Below the pieces are notes generated by a model that saw only the letters and a program-made list of their open reading frames with translations, made no database searches and was not told the DNA's origin. From positions 186,001 to 250,000 of the forward strand of contig DJJU01000012.1 of assembly GCA_002434305.1 (NCBI GenBank): a DNA stretch of 64,000 nucleotides, read 5' to 3'. Below, piece after piece: positions 56,195 through 64,000 of this stretch; position 1 is the stretch's first letter, and each line of letters begins with the position of its first letter. Source of the DNA: Alicycliphilus sp. UBA6560. GTDB lineage: Bacteria > Pseudomonadota > Gammaproteobacteria > Burkholderiales > Burkholderiaceae_C. Both the position numbers and the translations under genes were made by a program.

Positions 56195-56722
56195 ATGCCC
56201 CTTATCCGTCCCAGCCATGAAGGCGACCTGCCCGCCATCACCGCCATCTACGCCCACCACGTGCTGCACGGCACGGGCACCTTCGAGACCGAGCCTCCCA
56301 GCGTGCAGGACATGGCGGGGCGCCGCGCCGAGGTGCTGGCCCGCGGCCTGCCCTGGCTGGTGGCGAAGGACGAGGCCGGCGCCGGACTGCTGGGCTTTGC
56401 CTACTGCAACTGGTTCAAGCCGCGCCCGGCCTATCGCTTCTCCGCGGAAGATTCCATCTACGTCGCCGATGACGCCCGCGGCCGCGGCGTGGGCCGGCTG
56501 CTGCTGGCCGCACTGGTGCGTGAGGCCGAAGGCGCGGGCGTGCGAAAGCTCCTGGCCGTTATCGGCGACTCGGCCAACGCCGGCTCCATCGGCGTACACC
56601 GGGCCGCCGGCTTCACCGAGGTGGGCGTGCTGCGCTCGGTGGGCTGGAAGTTCGGCGCCTGGCGCGACGTGGTGCTGATGGAAAAGCCCCTGGGCCAAGC
56701 CGACGGCACGGCGCCCGAATGA
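56195..56722 (+). CDS. GNAT N-acetyltransferase, phosphinothricin-acetyltransferase-like
   Basis: 175 residues. MPLIRPSHEGDLPAITAIYA, TGTFETEPPSVQDMAGRRAE, AYCNWFKPRPAYRFSAEDSI and the acetyl-CoA loop DDARGRGVGRLLLAALV, then GVHRAAGFTEVGVLRSVGWK. This matches the Pat/MnaT group that acetylates phosphinothricin, methionine sulfoximine or methionine sulfone; in most genomes these are general amine acetyltransferases. Divergent from rpsP. Confidence 0.9.
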   Translation: MPLIRPSHEGDLPAITAIYAHHVLHGTGTFETEPPSVQDMAGRRAEVLARGLPWLVAKDEAGAGLLGFAYCNWFKPRPAYRFSAEDSIYVADDARGRGVGRLLLAALVREAEGAGVRKLLAVIGDSANAGSIGVHRAAGFTEVGVLRSVGWKFGAWRDVVLMEKPLGQADGTAPE

Positions 56723-56745
56723 TCGCCGGCCAATAATCGCACCCC

Positions 56746-57192
56746 ATGAAGAACAAGACCGTGGCCGCCTGGCTGGCCTTCCTGGGGGGCCCGCTGGGGC
56801 TGCATCGCTTTTACCTGTACGGCCTGCGCGACTTAGCTGGCTGGCTGCTGCCCATCCCCACGGCGCTGGGCGTGTACGGCATAGAGCGCGTGCAGCAGTG
56901 GGGGCTGGACGACCACCTGAGCTGGGTGCTGATCCCGCTGCTGGGCTTCACCATCGCCGGCTGCGCGTTGCGCGCCATCCTCTATGGCCTGATGACGCCC
57001 GAGCGCTGGAACGCCCGATTCAACCCCCAGGCTGCGCCCGACGCCCCTGCCGGACGCACCGGCTGGGTCACGGTGTTCGCCATCGGCCTGTCGCTCATGC
57101 TGGGCACGGCCGTGCTGATGGCCAGCCTGGCGTTCAGCTTCCAGCGCTACTTCGAATACCAGATCGAAGAGGCGAGAAAAATCTCTCAATAA
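56746..57192 (+). CDS. TM2-domain membrane protein
   Basis: 148 residues. The N-terminal half is a TM2 domain: KNKTVAAWLAFLGGPLGLHR, FYLYGLRDLAGWLLPIPTAL, with the G-x-H-R-F-Y-L motif between two helices. A second pair of hydrophobic segments (LIPLLGFTIAGCALRAILYG and VFAIGLSLMLGTAVLMASLA) follows. Function unknown. It starts 23 bases after the acetyltransferase. Confidence 0.85.
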   Translation: MKNKTVAAWLAFLGGPLGLHRFYLYGLRDLAGWLLPIPTALGVYGIERVQQWGLDDHLSWVLIPLLGFTIAGCALRAILYGLMTPERWNARFNPQAAPDAPAGRTGWVTVFAIGLSLMLGTAVLMASLAFSFQRYFEYQIEEARKISQ

Positions 57193-57244
57193 AACAGGCG
57201 CCAGCGCTTGTCCAGCAAGCGCCAGCAGCTACATAAACAATAGC
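57191..57244. repeat. Dispersed repeat copy after the TM2 protein gene
   Basis: AGGCGCCAGCGCTTGTCCAG is followed by CAAGCGCCAGCAGCTACATA. GCGCTTG and CAAGCGC are self-complementary, so the repeat folds into a short hairpin. This is the best-preserved copy in the window. Confidence 0.9.
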
Positions 57245-57325
57245 AAATCGCCGACCGCTTGAAACCGGCGCGCCCCCGCTGCCAGCAGACGCCGTGGATC
57301 TGGCTTCGCCAGTCCACCAGCGTCG

Positions 57326-57390
57326 TCCCCCTTCCCAGCGCGCAGCGCGCCAGAGAAGGGGGAAGCCGCGCAGCGGCATAGGGGGTTGTT
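57326..57390. repeat. Second repeat family: palindromic C5/G5 element with a GCGCGC core
   Basis: TCCCCCTT (57326-57333) pairs with AAGGGGGA (57356-57363) around a GCGCGCAGCGCGC core, followed by AGCCGCGCAGCGGC and AGGGGGTTGTTC. Elements of this kind are common between convergent genes in the family. It lies in the gap between the TM2 gene and pit, next to the other repeat. Confidence 0.6.
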
Positions 57391-57392
57391 CT

Positions 57393-58403
57393 CTAGTACA
57401 GCTGCAGACTGATCCAGTACGCGATCGCGGCGACGAAGGCGCTGGCGGGAATCGTGAGGATCCACGCCCAGATGATGTTGCCCGCAACGCCCCAGCGCAC
57501 GGCGCTGGCGCGCTGGGTGGAGCCCACGCCGACGATGGCGCCGGTGATGGTGTGGGTGGTGGAGACAGGGATGCCCAGGGCCGTGGCGATGAACAGCGTC
57601 ATGGCCCCGCCCGTCTCGGCGCAAAAGCCCCCCACGGGCTTGAGCTTGGTGATCTTCTGGCCCATCGTCTTGACGATGCGCCAGCCGCCGAACATGGTGC
57701 CCAGGCCGATGGCGGCGTAGCACGAGATGATGGTCCACAGGGGCGGCGTGGTGTCGCTGGCCGAAGCGTAGCCGGTGGCTATCAGCAGCAGCCAGATGAT
57801 GCCGATGGTCTTTTGCGCGTCGTTGCCGCCGTGGCCCAGGCTGTAGGCACCGGCGGAGACCAACTGCAGCCGGCGGAACCACTTGTCGATGCGGCTGGGG
57901 CGTGCCCGGCGGAAGGCCCAGGCCACGACCACCATCATCACCGACCCCAGCAAGAAGCCCAGCAGCGGCGAGACGAAGATGAAGGCCACGGTCTTCAGGA
58001 TGCCGCTGGCCACCAGCGCGCCGGCGCCGGCTTTGGCGATCACCGCGCCCACGATGCCGCCGATCAGCGCGTGCGAAGAGCTGCTGGGAATGCCGTAGTA
58101 CCAGGTGATGACGTTCCAGGTGATGGCGCCCACCAGCGCGCCGAAGATCACGTGCGTGTCCACCACGCCCGGATCCACGATGCCCTTGCCGATGGTGGCC
58201 GCCACGCTCAGGTGGAACACGAAGATGGCGACGAAGTTGAAGAACGCCGCGAACACCACGGCCTGCGCGGGCTTGAGCACGCCCGTGGAGACCACGGTGG
58301 CGATCGAGTTCGCGGCGTCGTGGAACCCGTTCATGAAGTCGAACAGGATGGCCAGCGCCACCAGCAGGGCGACGATCCACAGGGCGGTTTGCATTGTTTC
58401 CAT
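57393..58403 (-). CDS. Low-affinity inorganic phosphate transporter (PiT family)
   Basis: 336 residues with about ten membrane segments and the two PiT repeats: FDFMNGFHDAANSIATVVST in the N-terminal half and SLGHGGNDAQKTIGIIWLLL in the C-terminal half (G-G-N-D-A-x-x-x-x-G). VGVGSTQRASAVRWGVAGNI matches the third conserved block. It moves metal-phosphate with protons. The DUF47 gene precedes it by 40 bases, the usual pairing. Confidence 0.95.
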   Translation of the reverse strand: METMQTALWIVALLVALAILFDFMNGFHDAANSIATVVSTGVLKPAQAVVFAAFFNFVAIFVFHLSVAATIGKGIVDPGVVDTHVIFGALVGAITWNVITWYYGIPSSSSHALIGGIVGAVIAKAGAGALVASGILKTVAFIFVSPLLGFLLGSVMMVVVAWAFRRARPSRIDKWFRRLQLVSAGAYSLGHGGNDAQKTIGIIWLLLIATGYASASDTTPPLWTIISCYAAIGLGTMFGGWRIVKTMGQKITKLKPVGGFCAETGGAMTLFIATALGIPVSTTHTITGAIVGVGSTQRASAVRWGVAGNIIWAWILTIPASAFVAAIAYWISLQLY

Positions 58404-58443
58404 GGTGGTGGCGGTAGCCGATGCCAGATGCGGCCGGCCCGGC

Positions 58444-59091
58444 TCAGGAATTCTCGAGGATGATGCCCTCGATGTGATTGGCCACGTCCTCGCAGCGGTC
58501 GGTCACGCTCTCCAGCAGCTCGTAGATGGCCTTGAGCTTGATCAGCTCGCGCACGTCCGCCTCCTCGCGGAACAGCTTGCTCATGGCGCTGCGCAGTACG
58601 CGGTCGGCATCGCCTTCCAGGCGGTCGATCTCCTCGCAGGTCTTGAGGGCCGCCTCAGCCACGGCCGGGTCGGCGATGCGGGCCAGCAGCTTGACGGCAT
58701 CCTGCACGCGCTCGCAGCACTTGAGGCTCAAGTCGGTCAGGCGAGTGATCTCCTCGGTCATGTGGCGGATGTCGTACAGCGCCATCGTCTCGGCCGAGTC
58801 CTGCAGCAGGTCGGCCACGTCGTCCATGGTGTTGATCAGCGAGTGGATCTGCTCGCGGTCGATGGGCGTGATGAAGGTCTTGTGCAGCGTGCGGTTGACC
58901 TCGTGCGTGACGCGGTCGGCGGCGCGCTCGGCGTTGTCCACGTCCAGGTTGTAGCGGTCGCGCAGGTGCGGGTCGTTGTAGTTGGCCACCAGCTGTGAAA
59001 ACGCGCGGGCGGCCTCCACGATGCGCTCGGCATGCTGGTTGAACATCTCGAAAAAATTGCCTTCGCGCGGCAACAGCTTGCCAAACAGCAT
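58444..59091 (-). CDS. DUF47 (PhoU-like) accessory protein of the phosphate transporter
   Basis: 215 residues, all helical: KLLPREGNFFEMFNQHAERI, RAADRVTHEVNRTLHKTFIT, PIDREQIHSLINTMDDVADL and LESVTDRCEDVANHIEGIIL. The E/D-x-x-x-D pattern of PhoU-type metal sites recurs (IDREQ ... DDVAD, DRCEDVAN). Such proteins, often called Pit accessory proteins, control the activity of the adjacent PiT transporter. Confidence 0.94.
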   Translation of the reverse strand: MLFGKLLPREGNFFEMFNQHAERIVEAARAFSQLVANYNDPHLRDRYNLDVDNAERAADRVTHEVNRTLHKTFITPIDREQIHSLINTMDDVADLLQDSAETMALYDIRHMTEEITRLTDLSLKCCERVQDAVKLLARIADPAVAEAALKTCEEIDRLEGDADRVLRSAMSKLFREEADVRELIKLKAIYELLESVTDRCEDVANHIEGIILENS

Positions 59092-59211
59092 GAGGGCTCC
59101 TGGAGGGGGTAGTCGAAGGGCGGGGAAGGAGAAGGGGCCTCGCAGGCCCTGACCCGTCGTGGGGGCCGGGGTCCGGGTGGGCGCGAGTTTAACCGGGTGC
59201 CGCGCCCGCGC

Positions 59212-59574
59212 TCAGGCGCCGCGAAAGATGAAGTACACGGCCCCGACCAGGCACAGGCCCGCCCACAGGTAGTCCCACTTCAGCGGCTCGCCCAGGTACA
59301 GCGCGGCAAAGGGCACGAACACCGTCAGGGTGATGACCTCCTGCATGATCTTGAGCTGGCCCACGCTGAACTGCGTGTGGCCGATGCGGTTGGCGGGAAC
59401 CTGCAGCAGGTATTCGAACAGCGCGATACCCCAGCTGAGCAGCGCCGCCACGTACCAGGGCGAGGACGCCAGGTTCTTCAGGTGGCCGTACCAGGCAATG
59501 GTCATGAAGACATTGCTGGCCACCAGCAGCAAGATGGTCTGCAGCGAGACGGGCAGGGATTGCAGGGCGTGCAT
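59212..59574 (-). CDS. DMT-family small membrane protein (DUF486)
   Basis: 120 residues and four membrane segments: TILLLVASNVFMTIAWYGHL, WYVAALLSWGIALFEYLLQV, ITLTVFVPFAALYLGEPLKW and YLWAGLCLVGAVYFIFRGA. PANRIGHTQFSVGQLKIMQE is the DUF486 hallmark. The family belongs to the drug/metabolite transporter superfamily; its function is not known. ATG 59574 lies next to a repeat copy. Confidence 0.9.
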   Translation of the reverse strand: MHALQSLPVSLQTILLLVASNVFMTIAWYGHLKNLASSPWYVAALLSWGIALFEYLLQVPANRIGHTQFSVGQLKIMQEVITLTVFVPFAALYLGEPLKWDYLWAGLCLVGAVYFIFRGA

Positions 59575-59595
59575 AGCAAATCGGGTTTTCAAGCC

Positions 59596-59645
59596 AAATC
59601 GCACTCTAGCGCAATACGGACAAGCGCTGGCAGCTATGAATACAG
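59596..59645. repeat. Dispersed repeat copy upstream of the DUF486 gene
   Basis: The plus strand reads ATCGCACTCTAGCGCAATAC, then GGACAAGCGCTGGCAGCTAT. The left half is degenerate, the right half matches closely. It lies between the livF end and the DUF486 start. Confidence 0.75.
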
Positions 59646-59657
59646 AAGCACACAGGC

Positions 59658-59683
59658 AGAAAAAAGCCCCGCCGCAGCGGGGC
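59658..59683 (-). terminator. Terminator of the liv operon
   Basis: GCCCCGC (59666-59672), 4-base loop, GCGGGGC (59677-59683); on the minus strand six T follow (A at 59660-59665). It stands about 50 bases after the livF stop. Confidence 0.92.
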
Positions 59684-59735
59684 CAAGCCTGGCGTTCCTG
59701 ATGCGCCAGTTCCCCAAAATATCTGCCCTGCCGGC

Positions 59736-60473
59736 CTACTCGCCCAGGTAGGCGGCGCGCACGCGCGGGTCGGACAGCAGCTGCTGTCCGCCGCCTTCCA
59801 TCGTGATCAGGCCCGACTCCATGACGTAGCCGCGATCGGCAATCGCCAGGGCGCGGCTGGCGTTCTGCTCCACCAGCACGATGGTCACGCCCAGGGCGTA
59901 CACGTCGCGCACCACCTCGAAGATCTTGTCCACCATGATGGGCGACAGGCCCATGGAGGGCTCGTCCAGCAGCAGCACCTTCGGCTGGCTCATCAGCGCA
60001 CGGCCCATGGCCAGCATCTGCTGTTCGCCGCCGGACATGGTGCCGGCCAGCTGGTCCTTGCGCTCGCGCAGGCGCGGGAAGATGTTGAACATCTTCTCCA
60101 CGTCGGCGGCGATGCCGGCCTTGTCGTTGCGGGTGTACGCGCCCATCAGCAGGTTCTCCGTGATGGTCATGCGCGCGAACACGCCGCGGCCCTCGGGCAC
60201 CATCACCAGTCCCTGGCGCACTAGGTCCCACGCACCCTTGCCGCGGATGCTCTGGCCCATGTACTCGATGTCGCCATCGTTCATGCCCTGAGTGCCGGTG
60301 ATGGCCTTCATGGTGGTGGTCTTGCCGGCACCGTTGGAGCCGATCAGCGTGACCAGTTCCCCCTCGCGCACCTCCAGGTCCACCCCCTTGACGGCCTGGA
60401 TGCCGCCGTAGGCCACCTTCAGTCCCTTGACCTGCAGCAGCACTTGCTTGGATTGATCGGCCGTTGTTGCCAT
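59736..60473 (-). CDS. livF: Branched-chain amino acid ABC transporter ATP-binding protein LivF
   Basis: 245 residues. Walker A GSNGAGKTTTM, signature TMSGGEQQMLAMGRAL, Walker B KVLLLDEPSMGLSP, and the LivF-specific VVRDVYALGVTIVLVEQNAS. The start at 60473 stands 9-10 bases behind GAGGAA; an in-frame ATG at 60482 is too close to it. It follows livG by 13 bases and is the last gene of the operon. Confidence 0.95.
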   Translation of the reverse strand: MATTADQSKQVLLQVKGLKVAYGGIQAVKGVDLEVREGELVTLIGSNGAGKTTTMKAITGTQGMNDGDIEYMGQSIRGKGAWDLVRQGLVMVPEGRGVFARMTITENLLMGAYTRNDKAGIAADVEKMFNIFPRLRERKDQLAGTMSGGEQQMLAMGRALMSQPKVLLLDEPSMGLSPIMVDKIFEVVRDVYALGVTIVLVEQNASRALAIADRGYVMESGLITMEGGGQQLLSDPRVRAAYLGE

Positions 60474-60486
60474 GTGTGCCATTTCC

Positions 60487-61275
60487 TCAGTGTCCACCGG
60501 TGCCGAGGTAGGCCTCGATCACCTTTTCGTTCTTCTGCACATCGGCGGGCGAGCCCTCGGCGATCTGCTTGCCGTAGTCCAGCACCGTGACGCGGTCGCA
60601 CAACCCCATGACCAGCTTCACGTCGTGCTCGATCAGCAAGATGGTGCGGTTGTCGTTGCGGATGCGGTCGATCAGCTCGCGCAACTGCACCTTCTCGGTG
60701 GCGTTCATGCCGGCGGCCGGCTCGTCCAGGGCGATCAGCTGCGGGTCGGTGGCCAGGGCGCGGGCGATCTCCAGGCGGCGCTGGTCGCCGTACGACAGGG
60801 TGCGCGCCTTGTAATCGGTGTACTTGCCGATGCCCACGTAGTCCAGCAGCTCCTGCGCGCGCTGGGCGATGGCTGCCTCCTCCTGCAAGAAGCTCTTGGT
60901 GCGAAAAATCGCCCCTCCCAGGCCGGAACTCGTGCGGATGTGCCGCCCCACCATCACGTTCTCCAGCGCCGTCATGTCGGCGAACAGGCGGATGTTCTGG
61001 AAGGTGCGCGCGATGCCGGCCTTGGCCACCAGGTGCACGGCGCGCGGCTCGTACGGCTGACCGGCCAGCTCGAAGCTGCCGGTGTCGGGCGTGTACAGCC
61101 CGGTGATCACGTTGAAGAACGTGGTCTTGCCGGCGCCGTTGGGTCCGATCAGGCCGTAGACCTGGCCGCGGTGGATGGTGATGCCCACGTCGGACAGGGC
61201 CTGCAGGCCGCCAAAGCGCTTGGAAATGCCCGCGACCTTGAGCACCACTTCTTTATCTGCTGCTGTATCTGCCAT
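60487..61275 (-). CDS. livG: Branched-chain amino acid ABC transporter ATP-binding protein LivG
   Basis: 262 residues. Walker A GPNGAGKTTFFNVITGLY, the Q-loop region GIARTFQNIRLFADMTALEN, signature LSYGDQRRLEIARAL, Walker B LIALDEPAAGMN and the switch His in ILLIEHDVKLV. The segment TALENVMVGRHIR is typical of LivG. It starts 25 bases after livM. Confidence 0.96.
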   Translation of the reverse strand: MADTAADKEVVLKVAGISKRFGGLQALSDVGITIHRGQVYGLIGPNGAGKTTFFNVITGLYTPDTGSFELAGQPYEPRAVHLVAKAGIARTFQNIRLFADMTALENVMVGRHIRTSSGLGGAIFRTKSFLQEEAAIAQRAQELLDYVGIGKYTDYKARTLSYGDQRRLEIARALATDPQLIALDEPAAGMNATEKVQLRELIDRIRNDNRTILLIEHDVKLVMGLCDRVTVLDYGKQIAEGSPADVQKNEKVIEAYLGTGGH

Positions 61276-61300
61276 GTTGTGAATGCGATGTCGATGGGGT

Positions 61301-62377
61301 TCAGGACTTCTGCGCCAGGCTCTTGCCGTGCTCGGGCGCCGGCCACAGGCCGCGCGGGCGCAGCAGCATGACGATGATCATGGCCAGGGCGATCAGCAGC
61401 TGGCGCAGGATGGAGGAGTCCAGTCGGCCATCGGTCATGGCCTGCAGCGGGCCGGCCACGTAGCGCAGCACCTCGGGCAGCGCCGACAGCAGCACGGCGC
61501 CCAGAATCACCCCGGGGATGTGGCCGATGCCGCCCAGCACCACCATGGCGACGATCATCACGGACTCCATCAGGCTGAAGGACTCGGGCGAGACGAAGCC
61601 CTGGAATGCGCCGAACATGGCGCCCGCCACGCCGCCGAACGAAGCGCCCATGCCGAAGGCCAGCAGCTTCATGTTGCGCGTATTGATACCCATGGCCTTG
61701 GCGGCGATCTCGTCCTCGCGGATGGCCATCCAGGCGCGGCCGATGCGCGAGTCCTGCAGGCGGTAGCAGATCACGATGGTGATCAGCACCAGGGCCAGGA
61801 ACAGGTAGTAGTACAGCGTGACGGAGCTGATGTCGAAGCCGAACAGCTCCAGGCGCCGCCCGAAGTCCAGCCCGAAAAGCTTGACCGAGTCGATCTGCCC
61901 CAGGCCCTTGGGGCCGTTGGTGATGTTGACCGGGTGGTCCAGGTTGTTCAGGAAAATGCGGATGATCTCGCCGAAGCCCAGCGTCACGATGGCCAGATAG
62001 TCGCCGCGCAGCTTGAGCACGGGAATGCCCAGCAGCACGCCGGTGATGGCCGCCAGCACCAGGGCCAGCGGTATCACCATCCACAGCGACATGTGCAGGC
62101 CCTCGGGGAAGTGCGCCGCGAACCAGGCGAAATTGTCGGCCAGGTGGGGCGAGGCCAGCAGGCCGAACATGTAGGCGCCCACGGCATAGAAGGCCACGTA
62201 CCCTAAGTCGAGCAGGCCGGCATAGCCCACCACGATGTTCAGGCCCAGGGCCAGCATGACGTACAGCAGCGCCAGGTCGGCGATGCGCACCCAGGCGTTG
62301 CCGAAGTACTGCAGGATCAGCGGCAGCACGAGCAGCGCGATGCCGCCCAGGATCCATTGGATCTTGTGATTTTTCAT
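61301..62377 (-). CDS. livM: Branched-chain amino acid ABC transporter permease LivM
   Basis: 358 residues with eight or more membrane segments. GLNIVVGYAGLLDLGYVAFY near residue 45 and RAWMAIREDEIAAKAMGINT in the cytoplasmic coupling loop are LivM signatures, as is VVLGGIGHIPGVILGAVLL. The C-terminus carries a polar tail (PAPEHGKSLAQKS). It starts 19 bases after livH. Confidence 0.95.
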   Translation of the reverse strand: MKNHKIQWILGGIALLVLPLILQYFGNAWVRIADLALLYVMLALGLNIVVGYAGLLDLGYVAFYAVGAYMFGLLASPHLADNFAWFAAHFPEGLHMSLWMVIPLALVLAAITGVLLGIPVLKLRGDYLAIVTLGFGEIIRIFLNNLDHPVNITNGPKGLGQIDSVKLFGLDFGRRLELFGFDISSVTLYYYLFLALVLITIVICYRLQDSRIGRAWMAIREDEIAAKAMGINTRNMKLLAFGMGASFGGVAGAMFGAFQGFVSPESFSLMESVMIVAMVVLGGIGHIPGVILGAVLLSALPEVLRYVAGPLQAMTDGRLDSSILRQLLIALAMIIVMLLRPRGLWPAPEHGKSLAQKS

Positions 62378-62396
62378 GGTGTGGTTGCTCCCCTCT

Positions 62397-63326
62397 TCAG
62401 GCCCGGTCGGCCACGCGCTCGCCCAGCAGGCCCGAGGGGCGCAGCGTGAGGATGATGATCAGCACGATGAAGGCGAAGATGTCGGTGTAGTGGCTGCCCA
62501 GCACGCCGCCCGTGAGGGTGCCGATATAGCCCGACCCGATGGCCTCGATCAGGCCCAGCAGGATGCCGCCCACCACGGCGCCGGTCAGATTGCCGATGCC
62601 GCCGAACACCGCCGCCGTGAAGGCCTTCAGGCCCGGCAGGAAGCCCATGGTGTGCTGGGCCGTGCCGTAGTTGGAGGCGTACATGATGCCGGCGATGGCC
62701 GCCAGCACGGCGCCGATGATGAAGGTGGCGGAGATCACCATGTCCGGCTTGACGCCCATCAGGGCCGCCACGCGCGGGTTCTCGGCCGTGGCCCGCATGG
62801 CGCGGCCCAGCCGGGTGTAGCTGACCAGGTAGACCATGGCCGCCAGCGAGATCACCGTCACGCTCAAGATCAGCACCTGGGTGCTGGTGATCACGGCGCC
62901 GCCGACCTGGAAGGGCGTGGACGGCAGCAGCGTGGGATAGGGCTTGTAGTTGGGCTTCCAGATGATCATGGCCAGCGTCTGCAGCAGCAGCGACATGCCG
63001 ATGGCGGTGATCAGGGGGGCCAGGCGCGGGCTGTTGCGCAGCGGCCGGTAGGCCACCTTCTCGATGGTGTAGTTAAGCACCGCCGCCACGAAGCAGGCAA
63101 TGAGGGTGGCCAGCAGCAGGATGAGCCAGCCGGGCGCGCCGGGCATGGCATCGCGCATCAGACCGATGCAGCTCCAGCTGGTGAGTGCCCCGATCATGAG
63201 CACCTCGCCGTGCGCGAAGTTGATGAGCTGGATGATGCCGTACACCATGGTATAGCCCAGGGCTATCAAGGCGTACATGCTGCCCAGAACCAGACCATTG
63301 ATGATCTGTTGCAGCAGGATGTCCAT
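62397..63326 (-). CDS. livH: Branched-chain amino acid ABC transporter permease LivH
   Basis: 309 residues. QQIINGLVLGSMYALIALGY, TMVYGIIQLINFAHGEVLMI and the coupling loop GRAMRATAENPRVAALMGVK are typical of LivH, with GFLPGLKAFTAAVFGGIGNL later. It is the first gene of livHMGF; the promoter should lie in 63327-63460. The binding protein gene usually found in this operon is absent here. Confidence 0.95.
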   Translation of the reverse strand: MDILLQQIINGLVLGSMYALIALGYTMVYGIIQLINFAHGEVLMIGALTSWSCIGLMRDAMPGAPGWLILLLATLIACFVAAVLNYTIEKVAYRPLRNSPRLAPLITAIGMSLLLQTLAMIIWKPNYKPYPTLLPSTPFQVGGAVITSTQVLILSVTVISLAAMVYLVSYTRLGRAMRATAENPRVAALMGVKPDMVISATFIIGAVLAAIAGIMYASNYGTAQHTMGFLPGLKAFTAAVFGGIGNLTGAVVGGILLGLIEAIGSGYIGTLTGGVLGSHYTDIFAFIVLIIILTLRPSGLLGERVADRA

Positions 63327-63673
63327 AAGTTGAGTCCTTCGGTCCTTCGTGAGTGACGCATGCGCCCGGCGGGCAGCCCCCTTGGCTCAGCCTTGTGGGC
63401 CGCCTGCCGGTCAAGTCCACGCCAGCTGCCTCGAAGACAAATTCAGCGTTTCCTTACTAAAAAACCCGGCAGCCACCATGCTGCGCGGGTCTTCTGTGTG
63501 AAATTCTGTCACGGCTTTGATGAGCCCCGCAGTGCCGTCTCGGCGGGGTTTTCCCTCGATCGCCAAGCCCATCAGGCAAGCATCCGAATCATTAGAAATA
63601 CTGATGTTGGCCAAAAATTCAGGGTATGCGCTTATTCCCAGCGCGGGCGGCGGCCACCGCTTCGGGGCCGGCC
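63327..63673. other. Intergenic region between rarA and livH with two hairpins
   Basis: 347 bases with no convincing gene. A stem at 63464-63490 (ACCCG-GCAGC with GCTGC-CGGGT, one bulge) is followed on the minus strand by a T-run (A at 63459-63464) and is the likely terminator of rarA. A second stem at 63526-63548 (CCCCGC with GCGGGG) is followed by TTTT on the plus strand. The remainder should hold the livH promoter. Confidence 0.55.
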
Positions 63674-64000
63674 TTAGTCGAGGTCGGACTCGCTGGCGCG
63701 GGCCGCAGCGTTGCGCTCACGCAGCTCCTGCATCTTCTGGCCGATCTTGATCTCCAGCCCACGCGGCACGGGCTGATAGAAGCCCGGCGGCTCCATGCCC
63801 TCGGGCAGGTAGGACGCGCCGGCGGCAAAGCCGCCCTCCTCGTCGTGCGCATAGCGGTAGCCGCGGCCGTAGTCCAGCTGCTTCATGAGCGCCGTAGGGG
63901 CGTTGCGCAGGTGCAGCGGCACGGGCTGGCTGCCGCCTTCCTTCACAAAGGCGCGCGCCTTGTTGTAGGCGGCGTAGCCGGCATTGCTCTTGGGCGCCAC
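63674..64000 (-). CDS. rarA: Replication-associated recombination protein A, 3' part
   Basis: The frame is open to the right edge; 108 residues of the C-terminus are visible. APKSNAGYAAYNKARAFVKE, PVPLHLRNAPTALMKQLDYG, GYRYAHDEEGGFAAGASYLP and GLEIKIGQKMQELRERNAAA are the closing blocks of RarA/MgsA (clamp-loader-like AAA+ ATPase acting at stalled replication forks). The AAA+ core lies outside the window. The gene ends in an acidic ASESDLD. Confidence 0.92.
   Translation of the reverse strand: MAPKSNAGYAAYNKARAFVKEGGSQPVPLHLRNAPTALMKQLDYGRGYRYAHDEEGGFAAGASYLPEGMEPPGFYQPVPRGLEIKIGQKMQELRERNAAARASESDLD

Noticed and set aside
63411..63614. 67-codon minus-strand frame between livH and rarA
   Set aside because: Its codons run through two terminator-like hairpins, so it is better explained as non-coding sequence.

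Overview
The window is GC-rich, densely packed chromosomal DNA from a betaproteobacterium, most likely a member of the Comamonadaceae close to Acidovorax, Alicycliphilus or Melaminivora. The basis is the protein-level resemblance of the housekeeping genes (polA, thrB of the aminoglycoside-phosphotransferase type, guaC, uvrD, rpsP-rimM-trmD-rplS), a BPSS1780-type membrane protein, a second stand-alone infA, and many copies of a short dispersed repeat ending in 'AGCGCCAGCAGCTAT' that I associate with this family. I see no insertion sequence, prophage, CRISPR array, rRNA or replication origin. There is one tRNA, for lysine (CTT).

Layout. 1-3971: the end of a molybdenum hydroxylase, a LysR regulator, a RidA protein, a frameshifted acetyltransferase, a cupin and an exported dienelactone hydrolase. 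4123-9585: a six-gene stress-signalling operon (minus strand) made of RsbR, RsbS, RsbT, an RsbX/SpoIIE-like phosphatase, a histidine kinase and a hybrid kinase; this is a stressosome with a two-component output. 9778-16623: polA, three small or secreted proteins, thrB and a membrane protein. 16746-18977: phoX with a four-repeat Pho box.

19103-27604: a nine-gene minus-strand operon around a CsgG-like outer-membrane lipoprotein. It encodes a 1186-residue secreted repeat protein, a 119-residue protein with the same repeat, a collagen-like protein carrying one copy, an HfaA-sized secreted protein, a Sel1-like protein, a lipoprotein, an OmpA-type protein and a zinc-ribbon membrane protein. I read it as an export and assembly system for a surface fibre or adhesin, related in principle to curli or Hfa holdfast anchoring but with its own subunit family. 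A leader with a terminator-like hairpin precedes it. This is the strongest candidate for an undescribed system.

27986-34254: a lipoprotein, uvrD, a CxxC secreted protein, guaC, tRNA-Lys, an RRM protein, infA. 34588-41529: a second notable operon, TonB receptor - periplasmic, membrane-anchored CobN-like chelatase - MotA/TolQ/ExbB channel - DUF2149 protein, preceded by a 19-bp Fur-box-like palindrome. The set resembles the hmuRS-UV arrangement of Bacteroides and suggests capture and handling of a metal-tetrapyrrole (heme, or alternatively a corrinoid) powered by an ion channel.

41767-59574: a PCu(A)C copper chaperone, a Bcr/CflA efflux pump, a diguanylate cyclase, an RhlE-like helicase, a branched-chain amino acid binding protein, orn, an M48 protease, phhB, rsgA, a CbiB-like protein, a CoA NUDIX hydrolase, the rpsP-rimM-trmD-rplS operon, an acetyltransferase, a TM2 protein and the pit/DUF47 phosphate uptake pair. 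59736-63326: livHMGF. The window ends in the 3' part of rarA. Gene functions are inferred from motifs and family resemblance read by eye; no database search was run.
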